From NCBI RefSeq assembly GCF_946885955.1, contig NZ_CAMPHI010000023.1:15256-79255 (forward strand): a stretch of 64,000 nt of DNA. Reading direction: 5' to 3'. Below the pieces are notes generated by a model, which saw only the letters and a list, made by a program, of their open reading frames with translations, made no database searches and was not told where the DNA came from. Shown piece after piece: positions 12,491-23,259 of this stretch (position 1 is its first letter; every line of letters starts with the position of its first letter). The translations under genes were made by a program, and so were the position numbers. Origin of the DNA: an uncultured Pseudomonas sp. GTDB lineage: Bacteria > Pseudomonadota > Gammaproteobacteria > Pseudomonadales > Pseudomonadaceae.

Positions 12491-13306
12491 TCAATATCCC
12501 TTGACGCTGTAATCGACCTCGAACTTGATCCCCGTCACCCGCGATACGCCGGTATCCAGGCGCCCGTCGTCGAACAGGCGCAGCCAGCGGTAACCGGGCG
12601 CCGAGGTATCGACCTGAAACTCCTCGCTACCGGGGGCGAACTGCACGCAGGTCGAGGGCGAAGCAAGCAAGCGGATGTCGCCGCGCTGCTGGTCGAACTC
12701 CTGATGAATATGCCCCCAGAGCACCGCGCGCACCTGACTGAAACGCTCCAGAATGGCGAACAGCGCATCGGGGTTGCGCAAGCCGATAGGCTCCATCCAG
12801 CGACAGCCAATGGAAACCGGGTGGTGGTGCAGGCAAACCAGATGGTGACGCTGCGGCGCCTCGCTGAGTGCACGCTCGAGCAATGCCAGTTGATCGTCGC
12901 CGAGAAAACCCGGGACGGCACCGGAGATCGACGAGTCCAAAAAGGTGATCCGCCAGTTGCCCAGATCGATCACCGGCTCCAGAAAGTCACCGTTCTTACT
13001 AGCCGCTCGCATGGCCGGCACTTCGTCGTGGTTGCCGGGGAACCAGCGCGCCGGGGCGGGAATGGCCGCGGTCATCTGCCGAAAGCGCTGGTAGGAAGCC
13101 TCGCTGCCATCTTGCGACAGGTCGCCGCTGGCCACCATCAGATCGATCTGCGGCTGCTCCTGCAGCACCCGTTCGATCACTCGCTGCAGACTGTCCTGGG
13201 TATCCAGGCCCAGCAGCCTACCCGCCGCTTCGGCAAATAGATGGCTGTCGGACAACTGCACCAGCAGTACAGAGGATTCTGCGGTGGACATACGCGTGCT
13301 CGGCAA
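12491..13306 (-). CDS. cpdA: 3',5'-cyclic-AMP phosphodiesterase
   Basis: Calcineurin-like metallophosphatase with all metal motifs in order: QLSDSHLF, VASGDLSQDG, GNHDE, HHHPV and LWGHIHQE. It hydrolyses cAMP and so tunes Vfr/CRP-dependent genes. The start is uncertain. A TTG at 13306 has AAGGAG six bases upstream and gives 271 residues, close to the P. aeruginosa length. An ATG at 13291 and another at 13324 are also in frame but lack ribosome sites. A putative cAMP-Vfr feedback site was not seen. Confidence 0.9.
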   Translation of the reverse strand: MPSTRMSTAESSVLLVQLSDSHLFAEAAGRLLGLDTQDSLQRVIERVLQEQPQIDLMVASGDLSQDGSEASYQRFRQMTAAIPAPARWFPGNHDEVPAMRAASKNGDFLEPVIDLGNWRITFLDSSISGAVPGFLGDDQLALLERALSEAPQRHHLVCLHHHPVSIGCRWMEPIGLRNPDALFAILERFSQVRAVLWGHIHQEFDQQRGDIRLLASPSTCVQFAPGSEEFQVDTSAPGYRWLRLFDDGRLDTGVSRVTGIKFEVDYSVKGY

Positions 13307-13437
13307 GGCCGACTCCTTGAGCATAGTGAATGAATTATGGTGGCTGGCGCGGCCTGCGGTAAACCCAGGAAGCGGGCATGGATCACAGAAAACCGGGCGC
13401 GACCCGAGGCGCGACTAGTTTATGAGGCCTTTTGCAC

Positions 13438-13896
13438 TCAGCGCACCAACTCCATCTCATGTCCACAGGCTAGACAATGACTGAGCCATTCGCCGAGAAA
13501 CAGATTGAGTTGGGTTTTTTCGTCGGGCTGGTGCATGGCGGCGTTGGGGTAGGGATAGATGCCGCGAAAGCGCCTGGCGCTCTGCGCACCGACGACTTCG
13601 GCCATGCGCGCGTCGTGGTAGACCCGTACTTCCAGCTGCGGTATCGGCAGCCAGGGCAGACTGTGTTCCTGACGCACCTGGATGGTCGAGGTGTAGGGGC
13701 AGGTTTCCACCACTTCCAGGGCCAATACGCCCAATAAGTGCTCGCCCTGACTCAAGGCGACACGGCGCGGCTGGCGAGGCGGATGAGGTTGCTCGCGCAT
13801 TTCCGGCAGCAGCTGCATCAGACGCGCATAGTTGGCTTCGCAAGCGGCCTGCAGCTCGACCAGGTCGACCCTGTAGCGCTCGCGCAGCAGGTTCAC
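13438..13896 (-). CDS. DUF1249 family protein (YqiB-like)
   Basis: A 152-residue protein beginning VNLLRERYRVDLVELQAACEANYARLMQLLPEM, typical of the DUF1249/YqiB family located between nudF and cpdA. The middle has the conserved EVVETCPYTSTIQVRQ and LPIPQLEVRVYHDARMAEV, and the C terminus an HCLACGH stretch. Function unknown. The GTG at 13896 overlaps the nudF stop (GTGA) and has GGGGG eight bases upstream. The open frame before it is nudF in another frame. It is likely cotranscribed with nudF. Confidence 0.8.
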   Translation of the reverse strand: MNLLRERYRVDLVELQAACEANYARLMQLLPEMREQPHPPRQPRRVALSQGEHLLGVLALEVVETCPYTSTIQVRQEHSLPWLPIPQLEVRVYHDARMAEVVGAQSARRFRGIYPYPNAAMHQPDEKTQLNLFLGEWLSHCLACGHEMELVR

Positions 13897-14492
13897 GACC
13901 ACAACCCCCGTACTTCGAGGCGGTTCAACGCCAGCCATTGCAGGGCGATGATGCTCGCGGCGTTTTCGATGCGCCCGTCCTTGACCGCATCCAATGCATC
14001 TTCCAGAGGCCAGACATGCACGCGGATATCTTCGCCCTCCTCGGCCAGGCCGTGTACCCCGCCAGCGCCCTCGCTGTCGCAACGACCGATGAACAGGTGC
14101 ACGCGCTCGTCCGAGCCACCTGGCGAGGGGTAATACTGGGTAATCGGCCACAGCGAGGTAAGCGTCAGATCGGCCTCTTCGATCGCCTCGCGTAGCGCCA
14201 CTTCTTCCGGCTGCTCGTCCTTGTCGATCAGCCCGGCGACCAGCTCCAGCAACCAGGGATTCTCGCTCTTGGCCATGGCGCCAACCCGGAATTGCTCGAT
14301 CAGCACCACCGTATCGCGCTGCGGATCGTAAGGCAGCACACAGACCGCATCATGCCGCACGAACAGTTCGCGACTGAGCACAGGGCCCATGCCGCCGGCA
14401 AACTGGCGATGGCGCAACGACAAGCGATCAAGCTTGTAGAAGCCGCTGAAGCAGGACTCCCGCTTGAGTATTTCAACATCGTCTCGCTGCAT
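13893..14492 (-). CDS. nudF: ADP-ribose pyrophosphatase (Nudix hydrolase)
   Basis: A 199-residue Nudix enzyme. The Nudix box spans residues 87-109: Gly87, Glu93, then REAIEE (101-106). The position usually filled by Gly in EExGL is Asp here (EEADL), a tolerated change. Upstream parts (LPYDPQRDTVVLIEQFR) match the NudF subfamily. It cleaves ADP-ribose to AMP and ribose-5-phosphate. First gene of a likely nudF-DUF1249-cpdA-yqiA run. Confidence 0.9.
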   Translation of the reverse strand: MQRDDVEILKRESCFSGFYKLDRLSLRHRQFAGGMGPVLSRELFVRHDAVCVLPYDPQRDTVVLIEQFRVGAMAKSENPWLLELVAGLIDKDEQPEEVALREAIEEADLTLTSLWPITQYYPSPGGSDERVHLFIGRCDSEGAGGVHGLAEEGEDIRVHVWPLEDALDAVKDGRIENAASIIALQWLALNRLEVRGLWS

Positions 14493-14515
14493 AACGCCCC
14501 CCTAATTCAACATGA

Positions 14516-14570
14516 ACGGGCCCAGAGGCCCGTCCCGCTTACATCATCATGCCATGCGCGGCGGCATGGC
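14516..14570 (-). terminator. Two stem-loops downstream of thiC
   Basis: Reading the minus strand after the thiC stop, a GCCATGC/GCATGGC stem (14551-14557 with 14564-14570) is followed by an ACGGGCC/GGCCCGT stem (14516-14522 with 14527-14533). The second is strong but followed by TCATGTT rather than a clean U run, so it is a probable, not certain, terminator between thiC and nudF. Confidence 0.5.
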
Positions 14571-14580
14571 AAGGGCCTCA

Positions 14581-16652
<2,072 letters not shown>

Positions 16653-16863
16653 AACCCGGCCAGTCTAATCAACCCCTACCGATAAAACCAACCGCGGAGT
16701 CAAAAAAACTGACCCACGCGTCGGATAGTGACGACGAACCCGCCATCACCACCGGACCACACGGCCTGTTGCAAATAATCGCACCAGGCACCGACCAACG
16801 GCTTGACCCCCTCGTCAGGCGCACTTAGCCTTGCGGATTACCGTCCAATTCAGGATTGCCCTA

Positions 16864-18306
16864 ATGCTGCGCAAACTTCCGCTGACCCTTGCCGTGGCTT
16901 ACGCTTGCGCCGGCCTGGCTTGGGCCGAACAAGCTCCCCTGGCCACCAAGACCGATCTGGTCGCCGTCTATAACGAAGCTGCCGACAACAACGCCGACCT
17001 GGCAGCGGCCCGCGCCGACTACCTGGCGCGCCGCGAAGTGGTACCACAGGCCCGCGCCGGCCTGCTGCCGAATCTATCGGCGGGAGCCGATATGAGCGAT
17101 AGCCGAACCGAAATCGATTCGCCGGCACTCACCCGCTCGCGGAGCGGCGTGGTCTACCAGGCCAATCTCAGCCAACCGCTGTTTCGCGCCGATCGCTGGT
17201 TCCAGTTGCAAGCCGCCGAAGCGGTCAGCGAACAGGCCGCGCTCGAACTCTCGGCCACCGAGCAGAACCTGATTCTGCAGAGCGCGGAAACCTATTTCGC
17301 GGTCCTGCGCGCGCAGGACAACCTGGCCTCGACCAAGGCCGAGGAAGCCGCCTTCAAGCGGCAACTGGATCAAGCCAATGAACGTTTTGACGTCGGCTTG
17401 TCGGACAAGACCGATGTCCTCGAAGCCCAGGCCGGTTTCGACACCGCCCGCGCCAACCGAATCATCGCGCAGCGCCAGGTCGATGACGCGTTTCAGGCCC
17501 TGATCACCCTGACCAACCACGACTACAACGCAATCGAGGGCATCGAGCACAGCTTGCCGATCCTCGCGCCAGCCCCGAATGACGCCAAAGCCTGGGTCGA
17601 TACGGCGGCGGCACAGAACCTCAACCTGCAAGCGAGCAACTACGCCATTGAGGCCGCCGAAGAAACCTTGCGTCAACGCAAATCCGGTCATGCGCCAACT
17701 CTGGATGCCGTGGCCAGCTACCAGAAGGGCGACAACGACAGCCTCGGTTTCAGCAACTCCGGCGTAGCAGGCACCCCGCACTACAGCGGCGATGCCGAGC
17801 AACGCACTATCGGCCTGCAATTGAATATCCCGCTGTACAGCGGCGGGCTGACCAGCTCCCAGGTCCGCGAGGCCTACCAGCGTCTGAGCCAGACCGAACA
17901 GCAGCGCGAGAGCCTGCTGCGCCAGGTGGTACAAAACACCCGCAACCTGCATCGCGCGGTGAATACCGATGTCGAGACCGTGCAGGCGCGCAAGCAGTCG
18001 ATCATCTCCAACCAGAGCGCCCTGGAAGCCACCGAAATCGGCTATCAGGTCGGCACGCGCAACATCGTCGACGTACTCGACGCCCAGCGCCAGCTGTACA
18101 GCTCGGTGCGCAACTACAACGACGCGCGCTACGACTATATCCTCAACAACCTGCGCCTCAAGCAAGCCGCCGGCACCCTCAGCCCGGCGGACCTGGAGGC
18201 TCTGGGCAACTTCCTCAAGCCGGATTACGACCCGGACAAGGACTTCCTGCCGCCGGATCTGGCCAAAGCCGCCGAGGCGCAATTGCGCGGCAATTCCAGC
18301 TACTGA
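16864..18306 (+). CDS. TolC-family outer-membrane channel (OpmH-like)
   Basis: 480 residues, with a signal peptide (MLRKLPLTLAVAYACAGLAWA) and two outer-membrane-efflux repeats. Features are ARREVVPQARAGLLPNL early, SAETYFAVLRAQDNL in the first coiled coil, and the second repeat with QLNIPLYSGG, GYQVGTRNIVDVLDAQRQLY and YDYILNNLRLKQAAG. These match P. aeruginosa OpmH, the TolC orthologue placed beside thiC. It supplies the outer-membrane exit duct for tripartite efflux and type I secretion. The ATG at 16864 is chosen because it begins the signal peptide; the frame is open 33 bases further upstream. Divergent from thiC. Confidence 0.9.
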   Translation: MLRKLPLTLAVAYACAGLAWAEQAPLATKTDLVAVYNEAADNNADLAAARADYLARREVVPQARAGLLPNLSAGADMSDSRTEIDSPALTRSRSGVVYQANLSQPLFRADRWFQLQAAEAVSEQAALELSATEQNLILQSAETYFAVLRAQDNLASTKAEEAAFKRQLDQANERFDVGLSDKTDVLEAQAGFDTARANRIIAQRQVDDAFQALITLTNHDYNAIEGIEHSLPILAPAPNDAKAWVDTAAAQNLNLQASNYAIEAAEETLRQRKSGHAPTLDAVASYQKGDNDSLGFSNSGVAGTPHYSGDAEQRTIGLQLNIPLYSGGLTSSQVREAYQRLSQTEQQRESLLRQVVQNTRNLHRAVNTDVETVQARKQSIISNQSALEATEIGYQVGTRNIVDVLDAQRQLYSSVRNYNDARYDYILNNLRLKQAAGTLSPADLEALGNFLKPDYDPDKDFLPPDLAKAAEAQLRGNSSY

Positions 18307-18324
18307 GCACCACCCCATAAAAAG

Positions 18325-18350
18325 AACCGGGCTTTGTTGCCCGGTTTTTT
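18325..18350 (+). terminator. Rho-independent terminator of the tolC-like gene
   Basis: Stem AACCGGGC (18325-18332) with GCCCGGTT (18339-18346) and a run of six T ending at 18350, 18 bases after the stop codon. Confidence 0.9.
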
Positions 18351-18460
18351 ATGGACGTTCGATAGCCACTTCGGAGCAGTACCCAAGCTGCGGCGCAGCC
18401 GGGGAGCAGGCGCCCGCTCACCTAACGTGGCCGTGTTCGATCCGCGTGACGCGCCTGGTT

Positions 18461-19744
18461 TTAACCGAGCAAGCGCCCCAGCCCCGCCAACAGCCGGGCC
18501 AGCGCACCTTGATTGGCCTGCATCACCGCCGAGCCCGCTGCGCGCATCCGGGCCGCCTCGGCGGGTTCGCGCCAAAGCGCCGCCACCGCGTCGGCCAAGG
18601 TGCGGGCGTCCGTCACTTCGACCAGCGCGCCGGCATCGCGCAGCTTCGCGGCGATCTCGAGGAAATTGAACAGATGCGCACCGCTGAGCACCGGCAAGCC
18701 CAGCGCCGCAGGCTCGAGCAGGTTGTGCCCGCCGTTGGCCACCAGGCTGCCGCCGACGAAGGCGGTGTCGGCCAGGGCATAGAGCAACAGCAGCTCGCCC
18801 ATGGTGTCACCCAGCAGCACCTGATCCGCGGCGATCACGGGTTCGCCGGTGGAACGCCGGCGCACAATGAAGCCCTGCTGCCGGCACAGCTCGAATACCG
18901 CGGCGAAACGTTCGGGATGGCGCGGCACCAGAATCAGCAAGGCCTCGGGCCATTGTTCGAGCAATTGGCGGTGCGCAGCTAGAACGATCTCGTCCTCGCC
19001 AGCGTGGGTGCTCGCGGCTATCCACACCGGTCGCTGCCCGGCCTGCCACTGCTGGCGCAAGTCAGCGGCGCGCTGGCGCAGCTCCGGCTCGATGCTCAGA
19101 TCGAACTTGATCGAGCCCGTGACCTCGACGCAGGCGTCCAGTGCACCGAGCTTGCGAAAGCGTTCGGCCTCGGCGGCGGTTTGCACCGCGATCAGGCTCA
19201 GCTCCGCGAGCATCGGCGCAGTCAACCTGGCAAAGCGCGCATAGCCGCGTGCCGAGCGCTCGGACAGGCGCGCATTGGCCAGCGCCACGGGAATACCGCG
19301 CAGTGCGCATTGGTGAATATGGTTGGGCCACAGCTCGGTCTCCATCACCACCGCCAGGCGTGGCTGCACCCGCTGGAGAAACCGCGCCGCCGCCCAAGGC
19401 AGGTCGTAAGGCAGATAGCAGTGCTGGATACGCCCGTCGAACTCGGCGCCGCCGAACAGCGCCTGAATCCGCTCGGAACCGGTTGGCGTCATGCAGGTGA
19501 TGGTGATCGGCAGGCCCGGGTAGCGCTTGAGCAAGGCGCGAATCAGCGGCGCCGCGGCGATGCTTTCGCCCACCGACACCGCGTGAACCCAGATGCCACC
19601 CGGTTTGCAAGCTGGCAAACCAAGCGCGAAGCGCTCGCCGATGCGCCTGGCGTAGGCCGGCGCGCGCCAGGCACGCCAGGCCAGACGCGCGGCGAGCAAA
19701 GGCAAGGCGAGGTGTAACAGCAGACTGTAGAGGGGTCTATTCAT
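18461..19744 (-). CDS. waaA: 3-deoxy-D-manno-octulosonic acid (Kdo) transferase
   Basis: 427 residues, compared with 425 in E. coli. It has an N-terminal membrane anchor (SLLLHLALPLLAARLAW) and the catalytic base Glu60 in WVHAVSVGE, followed by the GT-B domains with MTPTGSERIQ, VMETELWPN and the sugar-nucleotide region GGSLVANGGHNLLEPAALG. It adds Kdo to lipid IVA. The ATG at 19744 gives MNRPLYSLLLHL; the frame is open far upstream but unrelated. Relative to P. aeruginosa, where many genes separate the tolC-like gene and waaA, the two are adjacent here. Confidence 0.95.
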   Translation of the reverse strand: MNRPLYSLLLHLALPLLAARLAWRAWRAPAYARRIGERFALGLPACKPGGIWVHAVSVGESIAAAPLIRALLKRYPGLPITITCMTPTGSERIQALFGGAEFDGRIQHCYLPYDLPWAAARFLQRVQPRLAVVMETELWPNHIHQCALRGIPVALANARLSERSARGYARFARLTAPMLAELSLIAVQTAAEAERFRKLGALDACVEVTGSIKFDLSIEPELRQRAADLRQQWQAGQRPVWIAASTHAGEDEIVLAAHRQLLEQWPEALLILVPRHPERFAAVFELCRQQGFIVRRRSTGEPVIAADQVLLGDTMGELLLLYALADTAFVGGSLVANGGHNLLEPAALGLPVLSGAHLFNFLEIAAKLRDAGALVEVTDARTLADAVAALWREPAEAARMRAAGSAVMQANQGALARLLAGLGRLLG

Positions 19745-19797
19745 GGGCGCGCAGCTTAGCAGAGCCTCGGGGCGGATGGCCGCCCCTGCAAGCGGCT

Positions 19798-20682
19798 CTA
19801 TTTGATAGCCCGGAGATATTCGGTAAAGCGCTCGGCTAGCCATAGCGCCGCCGGGCCGAGTGCCTGGTCGCGGCGGCAGACCAACTCGACCAGCAATGGC
19901 GGCGGTGTCCAATCGCTGCTCAATTCGACCAATTGGCCCTGATACGTCGGATATTGCAGCACGTGGCGCGGTAACCAGGCCCAGCCAAGATTACGCATCA
20001 GGAGTTCGGCCATGGTGTAGAAGCTGTCGGTGCGCCAGACCGCCGGGCTGATCTGCTCGCCACCCGGGTAACGGCTATCGGCCAACGCCATCAGCAACTG
20101 CCGGTGACGCGCCAGCGAGCGCCGGTCAACGTGCCGGCTATCCGCCAGGGCATGACCGGCGCCGCACACCGTGACCATTTCGATGCTGCCCAGATGCTGG
20201 CGCTCGAGGGCCTCGGGCATCGCCTCGTGATGGAACAACAGACCGAGGTCGGCGCGGCGCTCGACAACCTTGCGGGCGACCTCGCCCTGGGCGCCACTGG
20301 TCAGTTGCACTTCGAGCAAGGGAAAAGCTCCGGCCAGCGCTTCGAGGCTGTCGAGCACCGGCTGATAGGGCATCGCCTCGTCCTGCGCCAGACGCAGGCT
20401 CACCTCTTCGCCACGCACCAGGCCGAGCGCCCGACCTTCGAGGCGCTGGCATTGGCGCAGCACCTCGCGCGCCTCCTCCAACAAGGCGGCACCGGCAGCG
20501 GTCAGGCGCGGCTGACGACCGCTGCTGCGCTCGAAAAGCGATACGCCGAGATCGGTCTCGAGCATGGCGATGGCATTGCTGACCGCCGATTGCGCGCGCT
20601 TCATTCGACGCCCCACGGCGGAAAACGATTGACCTTCGGCAACGCTGAGGAATACCTGCAACTGCTCGAGATTCCACTGCAC
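19798..20682 (-). CDS. LysR-family transcriptional regulator
   Basis: A 294-residue LTTR: HTH at about 1-60 (VAEGQSFSAVGRRMKRAQSAVSNAIAMLETDLG) and a periplasmic-binding-like effector domain. The GTG at 20682 has GGAG seven bases upstream and gives MQWNLEQLQVFLSV. It is divergent from emrE, with start codons 84 bases apart, so it may regulate that exporter as well as itself. Same position as PA4989. Effector unknown. Confidence 0.85.
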   Translation of the reverse strand: MQWNLEQLQVFLSVAEGQSFSAVGRRMKRAQSAVSNAIAMLETDLGVSLFERSSGRQPRLTAAGAALLEEAREVLRQCQRLEGRALGLVRGEEVSLRLAQDEAMPYQPVLDSLEALAGAFPLLEVQLTSGAQGEVARKVVERRADLGLLFHHEAMPEALERQHLGSIEMVTVCGAGHALADSRHVDRRSLARHRQLLMALADSRYPGGEQISPAVWRTDSFYTMAELLMRNLGWAWLPRHVLQYPTYQGQLVELSSDWTPPPLLVELVCRRDQALGPAALWLAERFTEYLRAIK

Positions 20683-20703
20683 AAGCCATCTCCAAATCAG
20701 ATA

Positions 20704-20740
20704 GGTATTAAGTTTACCCCATCGAGCAGATGCCTAGAAT
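20704..20740 (+). promoter_or_regulatory. emrE promoter with an overlapping GGTA-N7-TACC dyad
   Basis: TTTACC (20713-20718), 16-base spacer and TAGAAT (20735-20740) face emrE. The dyad GGTA (20704-20707) ... TACC (20715-20718) overlaps the -35 and could be a LysR-type site. The promoter is moderately convincing; the operator is a guess from position. Confidence 0.45.
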
Positions 20741-20766
20741 GAGCCGCATCAGACAGGAGACCCAGC

Positions 20767-21099
20767 ATGAGCGGCTACCTTTACCTCGCCATCGCCATTA
20801 CCGCCGAAGTCGTCGCCACCACCGCAATCAAAGCGCTGGACGGCTTGAGCAAGCCCATTCCGCTGCTACTGGTGGTAATCGGCTACGGCCTGTCTTTCTG
20901 GATGCTCAGTTTGGTGGTGAAAAGCATTCCGGTCGGCATCGCCTACGCCGTGTGGGCCGGCCTCGGTATCGTACTGGTCAGCATCGCCGCGGCCGTGCTC
21001 TATCAGCAGCGCCTGGACTTGCCGGCGGTGCTCGGCATGGGCTTGATCGTCAGCGGCGTGGCGGTGATCCAACTGTTCTCGCACAGCGCCGGGCATTGA
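20767..21099 (+). CDS. emrE: Small multidrug resistance exporter, EmrE/Qac type
   Basis: 110 residues with four membrane helices. The essential Glu14 sits in IAITAEVVATT, and the substrate-gate residues Tyr60, Trp63, Gly65 and Gly67 are all present in IAYAVWAGLGIVLVS, the quaternary-ammonium-exporter pattern rather than the guanidinium exporter pattern. It should act as an antiparallel dimer exchanging protons for cationic drugs. Same place as P. aeruginosa PA4990. AGGAG lies about nine bases before the ATG. Confidence 0.92.
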   Translation: MSGYLYLAIAITAEVVATTAIKALDGLSKPIPLLLVVIGYGLSFWMLSLVVKSIPVGIAYAVWAGLGIVLVSIAAAVLYQQRLDLPAVLGMGLIVSGVAVIQLFSHSAGH

Positions 21100-21146
21100 T
21101 GGGAAACCGCCGCAAGCGACAAACCGCAGACGGCCCATCTGGACAT

Positions 21147-21177
21147 GCAGCTTGCGGCTCGCCATTCGCAGCTTGCC
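21147..21177. repeat. GCAGCTTGC-type intergenic repeat
   Basis: GCAGCTTGCGGCTC followed by GCAGCTTGCC, between emrE and the FAD oxidoreductase gene. Same word as at 12395-12488 and 44449-44505. Confidence 0.5.
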
Positions 21178-21215
21178 GTTATACTGCACCTCTGTTTTCA
21201 CATTGAGGCACGCGC

Positions 21216-22388
21216 ATGTCCCAAGCTCTGAGCACTGACGTTCTGATTGTCGGCGGCGGTATCGCCGGCCTCTGGCTGAATGCACGCTTGCGTCGCCAAG
21301 GCTTCGCCACCCTGCTGGTGGAAAACGCCAGCCTGGGCGGCGGGCAGAGCGTCAAGTCCCAGGGCATCATCCATGGCGGCGCCAAATATGCCCTGCATGG
21401 CGCCCTGACCGGCGCCTCCGAGGCGATCGCCGATATGCCGCGACGCTGGCGCGAAGCGGCGAGCGGCCAGGGCGAATTGGACCTGAGCGGCGTGCGCTTG
21501 CTGTCCGAAGCCCATTATTTGTGGTCGCCTGGCAGCCTGGCGGGCAATATCACCAGCTTCTTCGCCAGCAAGGCGGTGCGCGGCCGGGTCGATCAGGTCA
21601 AGGGCGCGGAACTGCCACCGGCGCTGCAGCATCCGAAATTCAAGGGCAAGGTCTATCGCCTGGCCGAGTTGGTGCTCGACGTACCCAGCCTGATCGCACG
21701 CTTGGCCGAACTGGCCGGCGATAGCTTGCTCGCCGCCGAACGCATCGAGCCGCTACGCGAGCAGGACGAATTGCGCGGGCTAGTGGTCGATGGCCGGGAA
21801 ATTCGCGCACAGCGCATCATCCTTAGCGCCGGGCAGGGTAACGCTACGCTGCTGAGCGAACTGGGCCTTAAGCAGCCCGCACAGCAATTGCGCCCGCTGC
21901 ATATGGTGCTGGTCAAGGGGCCGACCCTGAAACCGCTGTACGCCCACTGCCTGGGCGGTGGGCCGAAGCCGCGGATCACCGTGACCAGCCACCCGGCCGC
22001 CGACGGCGAATGGGTCTGGTACCTGGGTGGCGACCTGGCCGAAGCCGATGGCGTGGCGCGCGATAGCAGTGCGCAGATCAAGGCTGCGCAGAAGGAGGTT
22101 GCCGATCTGCTGCCCTGGGTCGACATGTCCAGCGCACGCTGGGCCACCTTGCGCGTCGAACGGGCCGAGCCGGCGCAGTCCGGACTGGTGCGGCCGGACA
22201 ATGCCTTTCTCGCCGAACAAGGCAAACTGCTGGTCGGCTGGCCGACCAAACTGGCGTTGGCGCCGGACTTCGCCGATCGCGTATTGGCGGCACTGGACCG
22301 CGACGGCATTCAACCCGCCAGCCACGGACCATTGCCACCGTTACCACGACCAGCTATCGCCCCAGCTATCTGGGAGGAGTTGTTCTGA
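21216..22388 (+). CDS. FAD-dependent oxidoreductase (DAO family)
   Basis: A 390-residue flavoprotein. The dinucleotide-binding GGGIAGLWLNARLRRQG at residues about 12-28 begins the Rossmann fold, followed by the DAO-type stretch ENASLGGGQSVKSQGIIHGG. The C terminus has VERAEPAQSGLVRPDNAF. Substrate unknown; it corresponds in position to PA4991. Its stop overlaps the next start by one base (TGATG), so it is cotranscribed and coupled with the aldo/keto reductase. GAGG lies eight bases before the ATG. Confidence 0.8.
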   Translation: MSQALSTDVLIVGGGIAGLWLNARLRRQGFATLLVENASLGGGQSVKSQGIIHGGAKYALHGALTGASEAIADMPRRWREAASGQGELDLSGVRLLSEAHYLWSPGSLAGNITSFFASKAVRGRVDQVKGAELPPALQHPKFKGKVYRLAELVLDVPSLIARLAELAGDSLLAAERIEPLREQDELRGLVVDGREIRAQRIILSAGQGNATLLSELGLKQPAQQLRPLHMVLVKGPTLKPLYAHCLGGGPKPRITVTSHPAADGEWVWYLGGDLAEADGVARDSSAQIKAAQKEVADLLPWVDMSSARWATLRVERAEPAQSGLVRPDNAFLAEQGKLLVGWPTKLALAPDFADRVLAALDRDGIQPASHGPLPPLPRPAIAPAIWEELF

Positions 22389-23206
22389 TGCATAGCCTGC
22401 ACACCCTGCATAACCTGCATCGCCCGCTGGGCTCGACCGATCTGCTGGTCTCGCCGCTGGGCCTGGGCACGGTCAAGCTCGGCCGCGATCAGGGGGTGAA
22501 ATACCCGAACGGCTTCACCATCCCCGACGATGCCGCCGCCCGGCAATTGCTGGCCCGGGCCCATGACCTGGGAGTCAACCTGATCGATACCGCCCCCGCC
22601 TATGGCAGCAGCGAGGCCCGTCTCGGCCCCTTGCTGCGCGGCCAGCGCCAGCAGTGGGTGATCGTCAGCAAGGTCGGCGAGGAGTTCGACAATGGCCAAT
22701 CGCGCTTCGATTTCAGCGCCGCTCATACCCGCCTGTCGGTGGAGCGCAGCCTTACACGTCTACAGACCGACTTTATCGACCTGATCCTGGTCCATTCGGA
22801 TGGCAACGATATGTCTATTCTGCGCGACAGCGGGGTTTACGACACCCTTGCCGAGCTCAAGCGCGAAGGCAAGATTCGTGGTTTCGGCCTGTCCGGCAAA
22901 ACCGTCGAAGGCGGCTTGCTGGCGTTGGAGCGGGGTGACTGCGCGATGGTCACCTACAACCTTAACGAGCAGAGCGAACTGCCGGTACTGGACTACGCCG
23001 AACAGCACGGCAAAGGCATCCTGATCAAGAAAGCCCTGGCCAGCGGACATGCCTGCCAAGCCACCGGGGAAGACCCGGTGCGCGCCAGCTTTGAGTTGAT
23101 CTTCGCCCATCCGGCAGTGGCCAGCGCCATCGTCGGCACCATCAACCCGGAGCATCTGGCGCACAATATCGCCGTTGCCGCCGCGGTGATTCAGGATATC
23201 GCCTAA
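22388..23206 (+). CDS. Aldo/keto reductase
   Basis: 272 residues, TIM-barrel NADPH reductase. The catalytic Asp and Tyr lie in VNLIDTAPAYGSSEARLG, the Lys in WVIVSKVGEE and the His in DLILVHSDGND. It has the start ATSDL-like motif LGSTDLLVSPLGLGTVKLG of the AKR5/AKR12-type families. Substrate unknown; coupling to the flavoprotein gene suggests a shared pathway. Same order as PA4991-PA4992. Confidence 0.85.
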   Translation: MHSLHTLHNLHRPLGSTDLLVSPLGLGTVKLGRDQGVKYPNGFTIPDDAAARQLLARAHDLGVNLIDTAPAYGSSEARLGPLLRGQRQQWVIVSKVGEEFDNGQSRFDFSAAHTRLSVERSLTRLQTDFIDLILVHSDGNDMSILRDSGVYDTLAELKREGKIRGFGLSGKTVEGGLLALERGDCAMVTYNLNEQSELPVLDYAEQHGKGILIKKALASGHACQATGEDPVRASFELIFAHPAVASAIVGTINPEHLAHNIAVAAAVIQDIA

Positions 23207-23259
23207 GCGCTCGCGATAAATCCCGAGGAGCCAGGCGCCGCCAACAACGAGGAGTCGAG

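Noticed and set aside
13893..14492. Asp in the NudF box where Gly is usual (EEADL)
   Set aside because: All catalytic Glu residues are present; the position tolerates substitution.
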